Part shown: piece after piece, positions 33,889 through 40,634 of the stretch | How the letters are laid out: every line of letters begins with the position of its first letter | How positions within the stretch are numbered: position 1 is the stretch's first letter | From: JBBQZU01 sp038207425 | GTDB lineage: Bacteria > Bacteroidota > Bacteroidia > Flavobacteriales_D > Cryomorphaceae | Assembly: GCA_038207425.1 (NCBI GenBank) | Contig: JBBQZU010000023.1 | Span: 1 to 54,195, forward strand | Reading direction: 5' to 3' | Length of the DNA: 54,195 nucleotides | Program-made: the position numbers and the translations under genes | The notes under the pieces: generated by a model | The model's database searches: none | Told to the model about the DNA's origin: nothing | The model's input: the letters and a program-made list of their open reading frames with translations, nothing else

Positions 33889-34410
33889 CTACGGTTTTAT
33901 TTCAATCACTGTACCTATGGCCACTAAGAGGTAGAGCTCTTCAATTTCTTCATTGGTAACTGCAATGCAGCCATGAGTCCAGTCGCTAAGCAGGTGAGCT
34001 TTGCCAATATTGACTGAGCCATTTTTGAGACCGTGTATTTTTATATCGCTTCCCGGACTTTTACCAAGTGCAGTGGCGTGCTGCCGGTCGGCACTGTTTG
34101 GGTATGAAATACCCATGTAAAGGTGGTAGGCACTATTCGGGTTTTTGCTATCGATGGTGTAAATGCCTTCAGGAGTTTTCATATCACCTTCGCACTCTTT
34201 GCGTCCTTCAGGACTGCTCCCTAAGGCGATTGCATAGGTTTTAAGCACTTTTCCGGGGCTTACTGCGTGCATCTTCCGTTTCGATTTTTCTACCAGCAAT
34301 TTATCTATTGTCACTCCTGGTTGCAGCGGATTTGATCGGGTCTTCATGATTACAAGAAAAGTGATTGGTGCAAGTAGTACAATTATAAATAGAAGGTATT
34401 TAACTTTCAT
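33889..34410 (-). CDS. L,D-transpeptidase (YkuD) family protein
   Basis: This 173-residue protein has an N-terminal membrane anchor or signal (6-22). The YkuD active site is complete: H126 (IKIHGLKN) and H146-G-C148 (SDWTHGCIAV), with TPEGIYTI upstream. Family members cross-link peptidoglycan or attach lipoproteins, and some hydrolyse murein peptides. The compact form (about 110-residue catalytic domain) resembles ErfK/YafK-type proteins. It ends 8 bp from the convergent GH92 stop. It lies downstream of the SPFH cluster in the same orientation, 135 bp away. Confidence 0.92.
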   Translation of the reverse strand: MKVKYLLFIIVLLAPITFLVIMKTRSNPLQPGVTIDKLLVEKSKRKMHAVSPGKVLKTYAIALGSSPEGRKECEGDMKTPEGIYTIDSKNPNSAYHLYMGISYPNSADRQHATALGKSPGSDIKIHGLKNGSVNIGKAHLLSDWTHGCIAVTNEEIEELYLLVAIGTVIEIKP

Positions 34411-34545
34411 TACTTTTTGAGCGAAATTACAGCGGGCTGAAGATAGGGGTATCCGTATGAAAAAATCAGCTCACAGATTGCTTTGATGCTAAAAAATGAA
34501 TTCCGCTTTGATCTGTAGAGATTAGTGCGATCGGTAAGAAAAAAA

Positions 34546-35088
34546 TCAATAATCAGTAAGGTCACCATCAATATCACCCGAATGGATCTTCGGCGTTGTT
34601 ATCTTTTTTATAAATACATCCAACTCCTTATGCCTGTCCGTACCTATGAGCAGTTTGGTTCCATTTTTCAGCTCCAGTTGCAGGCCCATATTTCCTGATA
34701 CATTATACGCTTTATTTTTGCCATAACCCCGAAGACCCCAGCCGCCATATTCAGCAATTGGCTTGTATTTGCGCACCTCAGCTTTGCTGATTTGATCCCA
34801 TTGAAATTGCTTCCACTTCCGGTGAAATGGAAACATCTTTACCTTGATCCCATTCTTGTCAATATAGGTGTCAAGACGAATGCTCAGGATCATGAGACCA
34901 ACTAGGATAATCACTATTGTCAAAATAATCAATTCAGTGTTTTCCATAGGGTTATTTCCAAAGGGTCTATCAAAGAATACCTGCAGAATAGTTCCGGTAA
35001 TTAGAATAATGGTAGTGGCAAATAATAGAATGATGAAAATCCACAAATTAAATCTTTGTTTCTCCGCAAAAAACCTGTCTGTTCTCAT
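34546..35088 (-). CDS. Membrane protein with PH-like domain
   Basis: This 180-residue protein has two hydrophobic helices (~14-38 and ~50-70). Behind them comes a beta-rich cytoplasmic domain (~72-165) with LDTYIDKNGIKVKMFPF, WKQFQWDQISKAEVRKYKP, a glycine-rich turn GGWGLRGYGKNKAYN, and LQLELKNGTKLLIGT. This layout is that of small PH-like (bPH/DUF6141-resembling) membrane proteins. The function is unknown. It follows the Arc-type gene by 22 bp in the same direction, and the SPFH gene lies further upstream. A shared membrane-associated role is inferred. Confidence 0.7.
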   Translation of the reverse strand: MRTDRFFAEKQRFNLWIFIILLFATTIILITGTILQVFFDRPFGNNPMENTELIILTIVIILVGLMILSIRLDTYIDKNGIKVKMFPFHRKWKQFQWDQISKAEVRKYKPIAEYGGWGLRGYGKNKAYNVSGNMGLQLELKNGTKLLIGTDRHKELDVFIKKITTPKIHSGDIDGDLTDY

Positions 35089-35110
35089 GGTAATTGATTC
35101 TTATGTGCAA

Positions 35111-35290
35111 TTATTCTTTTACGTCTTTATCAGGGTCTGATTTCACCTTTGATCTGCCGTCTTCTTTTAGTGCCTGATTGAGTATCCACTCAATTTGCCC
35201 ATTCACGCTGCGAAATTCGTCAGCAGCCCACTTCTCAAGAGCATTGAGTGTGTCAGCGTCAATTCTAAGCGCGAAGGGCTTCCTGGCCAT
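35111..35290 (-). CDS. Arc-type ribbon-helix-helix DNA-binding protein (59 aa)
   Basis: ATG at 35290 and TAA at 35113-35111 give 59 residues: a beta strand KPFALRID, helix A (TLNALEKWAADEF) and helix B (SVNGQIEWILNQALKE), the ribbon-helix-helix fold of Arc/MetJ. The motif DEFRSVNGQIE is highly conserved in small Arc-family proteins that I have seen beside SPFH genes in Bacteroidota and actinobacteria. It is expected to dimerise and bind operator DNA, perhaps its own promoter. No toxin gene is adjacent. The charged tail (SDPDKDVKE) is extra. It lies between SPFH and the PH-like membrane protein. Confidence 0.88.
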   Translation of the reverse strand: MARKPFALRIDADTLNALEKWAADEFRSVNGQIEWILNQALKEDGRSKVKSDPDKDVKE

Positions 35291-35296
35291 ACTGCA

Positions 35297-35392
35297 TTAG
35301 TTTGGTTTAAAATGCTCAATATGCACAAGGCTCATGTGGATCATTGCTGTGCTATTGATATGGATTGACTCTTTCATATAAACTTCAATCAT
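35297..35392 (-). CDS. Possible tiny ORF between SPFH and Arc genes (31 aa)
   Basis: ATG at 35392 and TAA at 35299-35297, ending 6 bp before the Arc start. The frame is open without a stop from the end of the SPFH gene (in the +1 frame relative to it), 55 codons in all, but no ATG precedes 35392. The 31 residues (MIEVYMKESIHINSTAM...) have no recognisable motif. It may be a small protein, a translational coupling device, or chance. Confidence 0.3.
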   Translation of the reverse strand: MIEVYMKESIHINSTAMIHMSLVHIEHFKPN

Positions 35393-35462
35393 TCCGGTGT
35401 CATGATGTTTTGTTAAGGCAAATTCGCATTTACTGCGAATGGCCTGCCAGCGGCAAATACTA

Positions 35463-36317
35463 TTATTGATGAAGGGTTCCGGCGTTTATTACCGGGCTTA
35501 CGTCCTTGTCGCTGCAGAGTACCACCATAAGGTTGCTTACCATGGCAGCTTTGCGCTCTTCGTCAAGGTGTATAATTTCTTTTTGGCTTAGTTTTTCAAG
35601 GGCAAGTTCTACCATGCCTACTGCCCCTTCTACAATTTTGATGCGCGCTGCCACTATGGCCTCAGCTTGTTGCCTGCGGAGCATTGCACTTGCTATTTCA
35701 GGTGCGTAAGCCAAGTAGCCTATGCGGGCTTCGAGCACGTGAATCCCTGCCATCTCAAGGCGCTCATCAAGCTCCTTCTCCAAATCAGTATTGATTACCT
35801 GAAGTCCTGAGCGCAGGGTAACCTCCTTGTCGTCATCGTCAAAATTGTCGTATGAATAGGTACCTGCAAGCTTCCTTACCGCTGCATCGGTCTGTACCTT
35901 CACAAAATTCTCATAGTTGTCTACTTCAAAGGCGGCTTTGAATGTATCCTGAACTTTCCACACAAGAATTACGCTGATCATTATAGGATTTCCTTTCTTA
36001 TCGTTCACCTTCAAGCGCTCGCTGTCAAAGTTGCGCGCTCTCAAGGAGAATCTTGTTTTTGAATAGAATGGATTGGTCCAGAAAAACCCGTTTTTCTTAA
36101 CCGTTCCCTTGTATTCTCCGAAGAGAACAAACACTTTAGACCCATTCGGATTTACAATAAAAAAGCCGAGCATTATAAACAAAGCAGGCACTGCGAGTAG
36201 GAATGCTGCGGGATTCTCGATTTGAACTGCTAGGACTATCATTCCTGCTATCAGTGCAATGAGCACCAACAACATAATATAGCCCGAAATGCTTGTAACT
36301 ACTTTTTCTTGGTTCAT
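35463..36317 (-). CDS. SPFH/Band 7 (stomatin-prohibitin) membrane protein
   Basis: This 284-residue protein has two hydrophobic segments near the N-terminus (~12-33 and 37-55). The SPFH domain covers ~55-230 (VFVLFGEYKGTVKKNGFFW, TRFSLRARNFDSERLKVND, VQDTFKAAFEVDNYENFVKV). A C-terminal helix and coiled region (RRQQAEAIVAARIKIVEGA) mediate oligomerisation. The protein forms ring-like membrane scaffolds in other systems. It is the first gene of a minus-strand set with a tiny ORF, the Arc-type protein and the PH-like protein. There is 128 bp of shared control region with the divergent TerB-like gene. No NfeD partner is present. Confidence 0.92.
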   Translation of the reverse strand: MNQEKVVTSISGYIMLLVLIALIAGMIVLAVQIENPAAFLLAVPALFIMLGFFIVNPNGSKVFVLFGEYKGTVKKNGFFWTNPFYSKTRFSLRARNFDSERLKVNDKKGNPIMISVILVWKVQDTFKAAFEVDNYENFVKVQTDAAVRKLAGTYSYDNFDDDDKEVTLRSGLQVINTDLEKELDERLEMAGIHVLEARIGYLAYAPEIASAMLRRQQAEAIVAARIKIVEGAVGMVELALEKLSQKEIIHLDEERKAAMVSNLMVVLCSDKDVSPVINAGTLHQ

Positions 36318-36445
36318 GATATGATATTAAAATGATATCACAAATATAGCATGTGTTTTTATTCTACCAACAAAAAAATTACAAGTGGCATAAAAACTTG
36401 ACTGAAGGCCGAAAAATCCGCATTTTGCGGCAGCTAATTACACAC

Positions 36446-36829
36446 ATGGATAAGGAAACCCACGTTGCCAACCTCATAGCCCTTGCAAAAGCGGATGGAG
36501 TGCTGCATGCACACGAACTTATTTTCATTCAGGGCATCGCCTTGCGCATGGGTGTTGACGGGCAGGCTTTTCAGCGAATTGTGAAGTACCCCGACATCGT
36601 ACCACAGCGCATACCCGAATCAGAGAGTGACCGAATAAGGCAGCTTGGTGAAATGCTGGCGCTCATGCATATTGATTTCAACGCCGACAAGGAAGAGCTG
36701 GCCTTTGTGGAGCGGGTAGGAGTGAGGCTTGGTTTCACCAACACACAGGTGCATAAATTGGTTGAATTCCTTCAAAGCAATATGTTGCCATCCGATAATG
36801 CAACGCTGAAAAACATCGTCAATTCGTAG
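36446..36829 (+). CDS. TerB-like protein
   Basis: From the ATG at 36446 the protein has 127 residues. The TerB-type all-helical domain includes NLIALAKADGVLHAHELIFIQ with the acidic pair that can bind metal, and LALMHIDFNADKEELAFVERV as the second half. The frame is open from 36353, but the added 31 residues are not coding-like. TerB domains occur in tellurite resistance and in stress-linked membrane systems, and a TerC-family protein is encoded 3 kb away (39883-40629). There is no signal peptide. It is convergent with the acyltransferase gene, 7 bp apart. Confidence 0.8.
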   Translation: MDKETHVANLIALAKADGVLHAHELIFIQGIALRMGVDGQAFQRIVKYPDIVPQRIPESESDRIRQLGEMLALMHIDFNADKEELAFVERVGVRLGFTNTQVHKLVEFLQSNMLPSDNATLKNIVNS

Positions 36830-36836
36830 GTTCTTA

Positions 36837-37721
36837 TTATGCCTTTACCTCTTCCTTTTTATGTTTCCACCTTCTGTGGCTCCACAGCCACAAGGCAGGA
36901 TCGCGTCTAATGGCATTTTCAAGGGCACGTACGTGCAACTCTGTAATTTCATTATGGCCACATTCCTTCGGATTCTCAGCAAGCAATTTGAAGTGTAGCT
37001 CGTACTTACCGCGCTTTACCTTTCGGACTTCAAAAAAAACTACCGCCATGTCGAGTTTGGTTGCTATTTGCTCAGCCCCCAAAAATATGGGTGTGTCCTG
37101 ATTCAGAAAAGTGGTCCAGTATTTTATCTTCGAGCGCTGCGGACTTTGATCAGATAGAAAGTAGGTAAGGGTTTTCTCACCCTTCTGCGCTTCGCTGAGG
37201 AGTATCCGAAAGCTCTCTTTGGTATCCATCATATGCACGCCGTATTTTGATCGGAGATCGTTAATGAGTTTATTAAAAAATTTGTTCTTCAATGGTTTGT
37301 GTATCGCCCATACCTTATGGTTTATATATACAGGCAACAAACTCAGATACTCCCAGTTGCCGTAATGACCCAGGATACCAGCGACACTTTTTCCTTTTTT
37401 GTACAGGTCGTTTAGCACTTCGGGATTTACCACCTTATAGTGCTTCTCCATTTGCTTCGCACTTCTGTGCAATGGGTACATCCATTCTACAAAGCTGTCG
37501 CACAAATGCCTGTAAAATTGACGCTCTATTGTGCGCCGCTCCGATATGCTCTTTTCAGGAAATGACATTTTCAGGTTATTCCTTACCACTTTTTTACGGT
37601 AGCCGATGATGTAATAAACAAGAAAGTAGAGCGCGTCAGCAAATATAAATTGCACCCTGAGTGGGAGCCAGGCTATGAGCCACAGAAAAGCGTAGAGCGG
37701 ATAAAACAGGATAGCCTGCAT
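36837..37721 (-). CDS. LpxL/HtrB-type lipid A acyltransferase
   Basis: From the ATG at 37721 (MQAILFYPLYAFLWLIAWLP) the protein has 294 residues. An N-terminal membrane helix is followed by the H-x4-E acyltransferase motif GHYGNWE (H119, E124), then LSDQSPQ and the C-terminal LWLWSHRRWKHK that is nearly invariant in bacterial lipid A secondary acyltransferases. It transfers a fatty acyl chain to the lipid A precursor at the inner membrane. The frame extends to 37790 but adds a cysteine-rich, unlikely N-terminus. It faces the TraB/GumN gene divergently. Confidence 0.92.
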   Translation of the reverse strand: MQAILFYPLYAFLWLIAWLPLRVQFIFADALYFLVYYIIGYRKKVVRNNLKMSFPEKSISERRTIERQFYRHLCDSFVEWMYPLHRSAKQMEKHYKVVNPEVLNDLYKKGKSVAGILGHYGNWEYLSLLPVYINHKVWAIHKPLKNKFFNKLINDLRSKYGVHMMDTKESFRILLSEAQKGEKTLTYFLSDQSPQRSKIKYWTTFLNQDTPIFLGAEQIATKLDMAVVFFEVRKVKRGKYELHFKLLAENPKECGHNEITELHVRALENAIRRDPALWLWSHRRWKHKKEEVKA

Positions 37722-37804
37722 GGTCGCAAAAGTAATACGATTGATGCAGCTTGTACATGTATGCATGCATCCGTTAGGCATATTTACCATTCATGTATTG
37801 CAGG

Positions 37805-37836
37805 TTGGCAATGCATTCAGAGTTTTGGTATCTTCA
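37805..37836 (+). promoter_or_regulatory. Bacteroidota-type promoter of the TraB/GumN gene
   Basis: TTGG (37805-37808), 20 nt, then TATCTTCA (37829-37836): 3/4 matches to the -33 box and an imperfect -7 box. The expected start near 37840 leaves a ~20-nt leader before 37860. Confidence 0.35.
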
Positions 37837-37859
37837 CGCCATTAATTAATAAAGCCACA

Positions 37860-38747
37860 ATGATCAAACCCGTTTTTCAAACCACACTTCAAAAGGCAGC
37901 GTCTTTTCTAGCGTTCACAGCCTTTATTTTTGCAACACCTATTGTTTCAGCCCAGCAATTGGAAAACTCTCTGCTGTGGAAAATTGAGGGCAACGGCATT
38001 GAAGAATCCTATCTGTTCGGGACTATACATGTGCTGCCACAATCAGAGTTCAATCTTCAGCCGAAGGTTACAAAGGCCTTCGAAGCATGTAAGAGCCTTG
38101 TGATGGAGCTCGATATGAGCAACCCGAATATGCAAACCGAGATGATGAAGTATGCCACGATGAATGATGATACTACACTGGACCAATTGCTTTCGAAAGG
38201 CGACTATGAAAAACTCTCAGGCATGCTCAAGGAATCCACAGGTATGAGCATCGAAATGGTGAATACACTAAAGCCATTCATAGTAAGTACGCTTTTGCTG
38301 GGCCGCTACGTAGAAGGGCAACCCGCCAGCTTCGAACTTACACTCACTCAAATGGCAACCCAAAGCGAACGGCGCATTGTTGGGTTGGAAACCATAGAGT
38401 CGCAAATGAAAATTTTTGATGAAACCCCTTATATAAGCCAGGCCAAGGACCTTAGTGAAATGATTAATGACGAAGAGAAAATGCGGCGAATGTATGCAGA
38501 CATGATTCGGATGTACCAGAAGGAATCACCTTCAGCGCTATTCGACTTCACTGCAGCGTATCTTGACGATCCGAAAGAACTAAATGTCATGCTTACACAG
38601 CGCAATATGAGCTGGATACCACTCATAAGTGAATTGGCGAAAGAAGAACCTAGATTTTTTGCTGTAGGTGCGGCTCACCTTGGCGGCGAAATGGGCGTAA
38701 TCAACTTGCTGCGCAGAGAAGGTTTTACCGTAACTCCGGTTATGTAA
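37860..38747 (+). CDS. TraB/GumN family protein
   Basis: From the ATG at 37860 the protein has 295 residues and a signal peptide (cleavage near IVSAQQ, A31). TraB/GumN hallmarks are GTIH (G54-H57) near the N-terminus (ESYLFGTIHVLPQ), KSLVMELDMSN, and the second conserved GAAH (AVGAAHLGGEMG) near the C-terminus. The paired GxxH motifs and acidic residues may form a metal-dependent hydrolase site related to TIKI proteases; the biological substrate is unknown. It is periplasmic. The frame starts upstream at 37650 inside the divergent gene, which I reject. A strong terminator follows. Confidence 0.9.
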   Translation: MIKPVFQTTLQKAASFLAFTAFIFATPIVSAQQLENSLLWKIEGNGIEESYLFGTIHVLPQSEFNLQPKVTKAFEACKSLVMELDMSNPNMQTEMMKYATMNDDTTLDQLLSKGDYEKLSGMLKESTGMSIEMVNTLKPFIVSTLLLGRYVEGQPASFELTLTQMATQSERRIVGLETIESQMKIFDETPYISQAKDLSEMINDEEKMRRMYADMIRMYQKESPSALFDFTAAYLDDPKELNVMLTQRNMSWIPLISELAKEEPRFFAVGAAHLGGEMGVINLLRREGFTVTPVM

Positions 38748-39221
38748 TTTTTGCTCTGAAAAGCAAACAGAAGCGCCGGCTCATTTGAGCCGGCGCTTTG
38801 TTTTTTTGAGCCTAAGGAAAGACGATTAATTGCTGAAAACTTTTTCATACACGAAGCCTGCCCAGCATTCGCCAACGAGCAAATCTATACTCAACGCAGT
38901 GTTCAGGTGTGCTCCCAACATATGCCCAAGCCCGCCGGCAAGCATAAAGCCTTAAAGACCTATTCCAATACCATGAAATGCAGCAGCAAAAACATCGCTT
39001 CCGCTGTCGCCCAAAACCAGCCAAAAAGTTCTTAAAGATTCATTAATGGTTGCTGTCAAAGAAATAAGTTTTGAGTTGCCTGCAATGAGCTTAGGGGAGC
39101 ATTCACGACCAAAATAGAGCGAAAATTTAATTTGTTTTTACTGTCCTTTGAAAATATTAATGAACATGCTCCTTTTTATATTCGCTCAGAATTAGCAAAT
39201 TTGCGGCAAAACAAGAAACCA
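38748..39221. other. Intergenic region between TraB/GumN and fasciclin lipoprotein
   Basis: This 474-bp gap begins with the terminator at 38771-38804. The remainder (38830-39130) has a minus-strand frame of ~100 codons broken by one in-frame TAA (38954-38952); it is only weakly protein-like. CAAATTTG (39196-39203) is a candidate -7 box for the fasciclin gene, 18 bp before its ATG. Confidence 0.4.
38771..38804 (+). terminator. Strong rho-independent terminator
   Basis: AGCGCCGGCTCA (38772-38783) pairs with TGAGCCGGCGCT (38786-38797), an almost uninterrupted GC-rich palindrome, followed by a run of T broken once by G. It lies 24 bp after the TraB/GumN stop. Confidence 0.92.
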
Positions 39222-39809
39222 ATGAAACGCGCCACGCTCTACATTTTACCTCTTTTCTTTGCATTTGCCTGCACCCAGCCCGAAACAACTTCTGAAGATC
39301 AGGTTCAGGAAGAAGGCACTACAACCACAACTCCTGCCGCTACATCTACAACTCCCCCGGCTGTGACAAGAACTTCGGATACCGCCGGTATGAATCTTAT
39401 CAAGATTATTGATTCAAGGCCTGACCTCTCAATTTTTAGGGAGCTGTTGCACACTTCATATATTGAAGGAATTATTGGTAACGACAAAGTTTTTACCGTG
39501 TTTGCTCCTACAAACGCAGCCTTTGAAGCTTTGCCCAAAGCCACGCTCGAAGAATTGAAAAACCCGGCCAATGTAGCCAAACTACGACCTATTATTGGCG
39601 GCCACATCATGACTGGTATGCATAAAACTACCAATATCATTGAAACGGCAACTGCCAGGCAAGTACCCCAGCAAATGATGGGCGGAAATGAAGTGGTATT
39701 TACAGTAAAAGGCAGAGACCTCATGATGGGCGATGCAATGATTATTGAGGGCAATATAGAAGCAACCAACGGAATGCTACATATTATTGATAAAGTGGCT
39801 ACAAAGTAA
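39222..39809 (+). CDS. Fasciclin-domain lipoprotein
   Basis: From the ATG at 39222 the protein has 195 residues. The lipoprotein signal is MKRATLYILPLFFAFAC with the lipid cysteine at C17, followed by a T/P/S/E-rich linker (~18-55). One FAS1 domain follows (DKVFTVFAPTNAAFEALPK, IGGHIMTGM, NGMLHIIDKV). The usual YH motif is replaced by GGH. It is anchored to the outer membrane or inner-membrane surface and is probably adhesive or structural. It is the third FAS1 gene in the window but is not next to the other two. A clear terminator follows. Confidence 0.92.
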   Translation: MKRATLYILPLFFAFACTQPETTSEDQVQEEGTTTTTPAATSTTPPAVTRTSDTAGMNLIKIIDSRPDLSIFRELLHTSYIEGIIGNDKVFTVFAPTNAAFEALPKATLEELKNPANVAKLRPIIGGHIMTGMHKTTNIIETATARQVPQQMMGGNEVVFTVKGRDLMMGDAMIIEGNIEATNGMLHIIDKVATK

Positions 39810-39835
39810 TTAATTAGCTCCCTGACCAAAATGAA

Positions 39836-39869
39836 AGAAGTGCGACCCACAGGTCGCGCTTCTTTTTTT
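39836..39869 (+). terminator. Rho-independent terminator after the fasciclin lipoprotein
   Basis: AGAAG-TGCGACC pairs with GGTCGCG-CTTCT (39836-39863, loop CACA), then TTTTTT. It could also serve the convergent TerC gene from the other strand, where the stem is preceded by an A-run. Confidence 0.9.
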
Positions 39870-39882
39870 ACGGATTTAGCCC

Positions 39883-40629
39883 TTACTCTTTGTGCTCTGG
39901 AGAAACGCCATTCGTTTTTTTCCTGCTACTGATATTAAGCACTTCTACGAGCAACGAGAAAAACAGCGCGAAGTACACATAGCCGCGCTCTATGTGCTTG
40001 TGCAATCCATCAAGGATCAACACAAATGCAATGAGAATCAGAAATGACAATGCCAACATCTGTATACTTGGATGCTTATTGATCAGCCTGCTGATTTTAT
40101 TTACAAATACCAGCATCACGATCATTGAAATAACCACTGCGGCTATCATTATAACGATTTCGCTCACCATACCTACCGCCGTAAGTATGGAGTCAAATGA
40201 AAATACAAGATCGATCAGGATAATCATAGTTATCACGCTTGCGAAACTTCTTACCTTCTTATTTGCGTGCTTTTCCTCTGTACCAACTTCTACTTTTTCA
40301 TGTATTTCTGATATAGTTTTCACCAAAAGAAAAAGACCTCCGCCGAGCAGGATTAAGTCTCTTCCCGAAAAATCTATCTCGAACAACGTAAAAATTGGAT
40401 CAGTAAATTGGATTAACCATGATATAGTCATAAGCAGCAATAGCCTGAAAATTAATGCAAGCGCCAGTCCTGTAACCCTGGCTTTTGGTCTTTGTGCTTC
40501 AGGCAATCTCTCTGAAATAATCGAAATAAAAAGGATATTGTCAATTCCCAGTACAATTTCCAGAAGGGTAAGGGTACTGAGTGCTATCAGCGACTCGGGC
40601 TCGAGCAATACCATCCAGTTGAATTCCAT
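39883..40629 (-). CDS. TerC-family integral membrane protein
   Basis: This 248-residue protein has seven or more transmembrane helices. The TerC motifs are two acidic helix pairs: LLEIVLGIDN (E24, D30) and ILIDLVFSFDS (D140, D146). TerC proteins export metal ions, mainly manganese, or help load metals onto exported enzymes, and were named for tellurite resistance. A lysine/glutamate-rich loop (~110-128) joins the halves. The gene lies 5 bp after PaaZ in the same direction, so it is at the end of the minus-strand run. A TerB-like gene at 36446 hints at a related metal-stress setting, though not in the same operon. Confidence 0.92.
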   Translation of the reverse strand: MEFNWMVLLEPESLIALSTLTLLEIVLGIDNILFISIISERLPEAQRPKARVTGLALALIFRLLLLMTISWLIQFTDPIFTLFEIDFSGRDLILLGGGLFLLVKTISEIHEKVEVGTEEKHANKKVRSFASVITMIILIDLVFSFDSILTAVGMVSEIVIMIAAVVISMIVMLVFVNKISRLINKHPSIQMLALSFLILIAFVLILDGLHKHIERGYVYFALFFSLLVEVLNISSRKKTNGVSPEHKE

Positions 40630-40634
40630 ATTGC

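Noticed and set aside
38826..39130. Minus-strand frame of ~100 codons with one in-frame TAA (38954-38952), possible decayed gene
   Set aside because: The second part looks hydrophobic and protein-like, but there is no start, no known family and only one interruption, so chance is as likely as a pseudogene.
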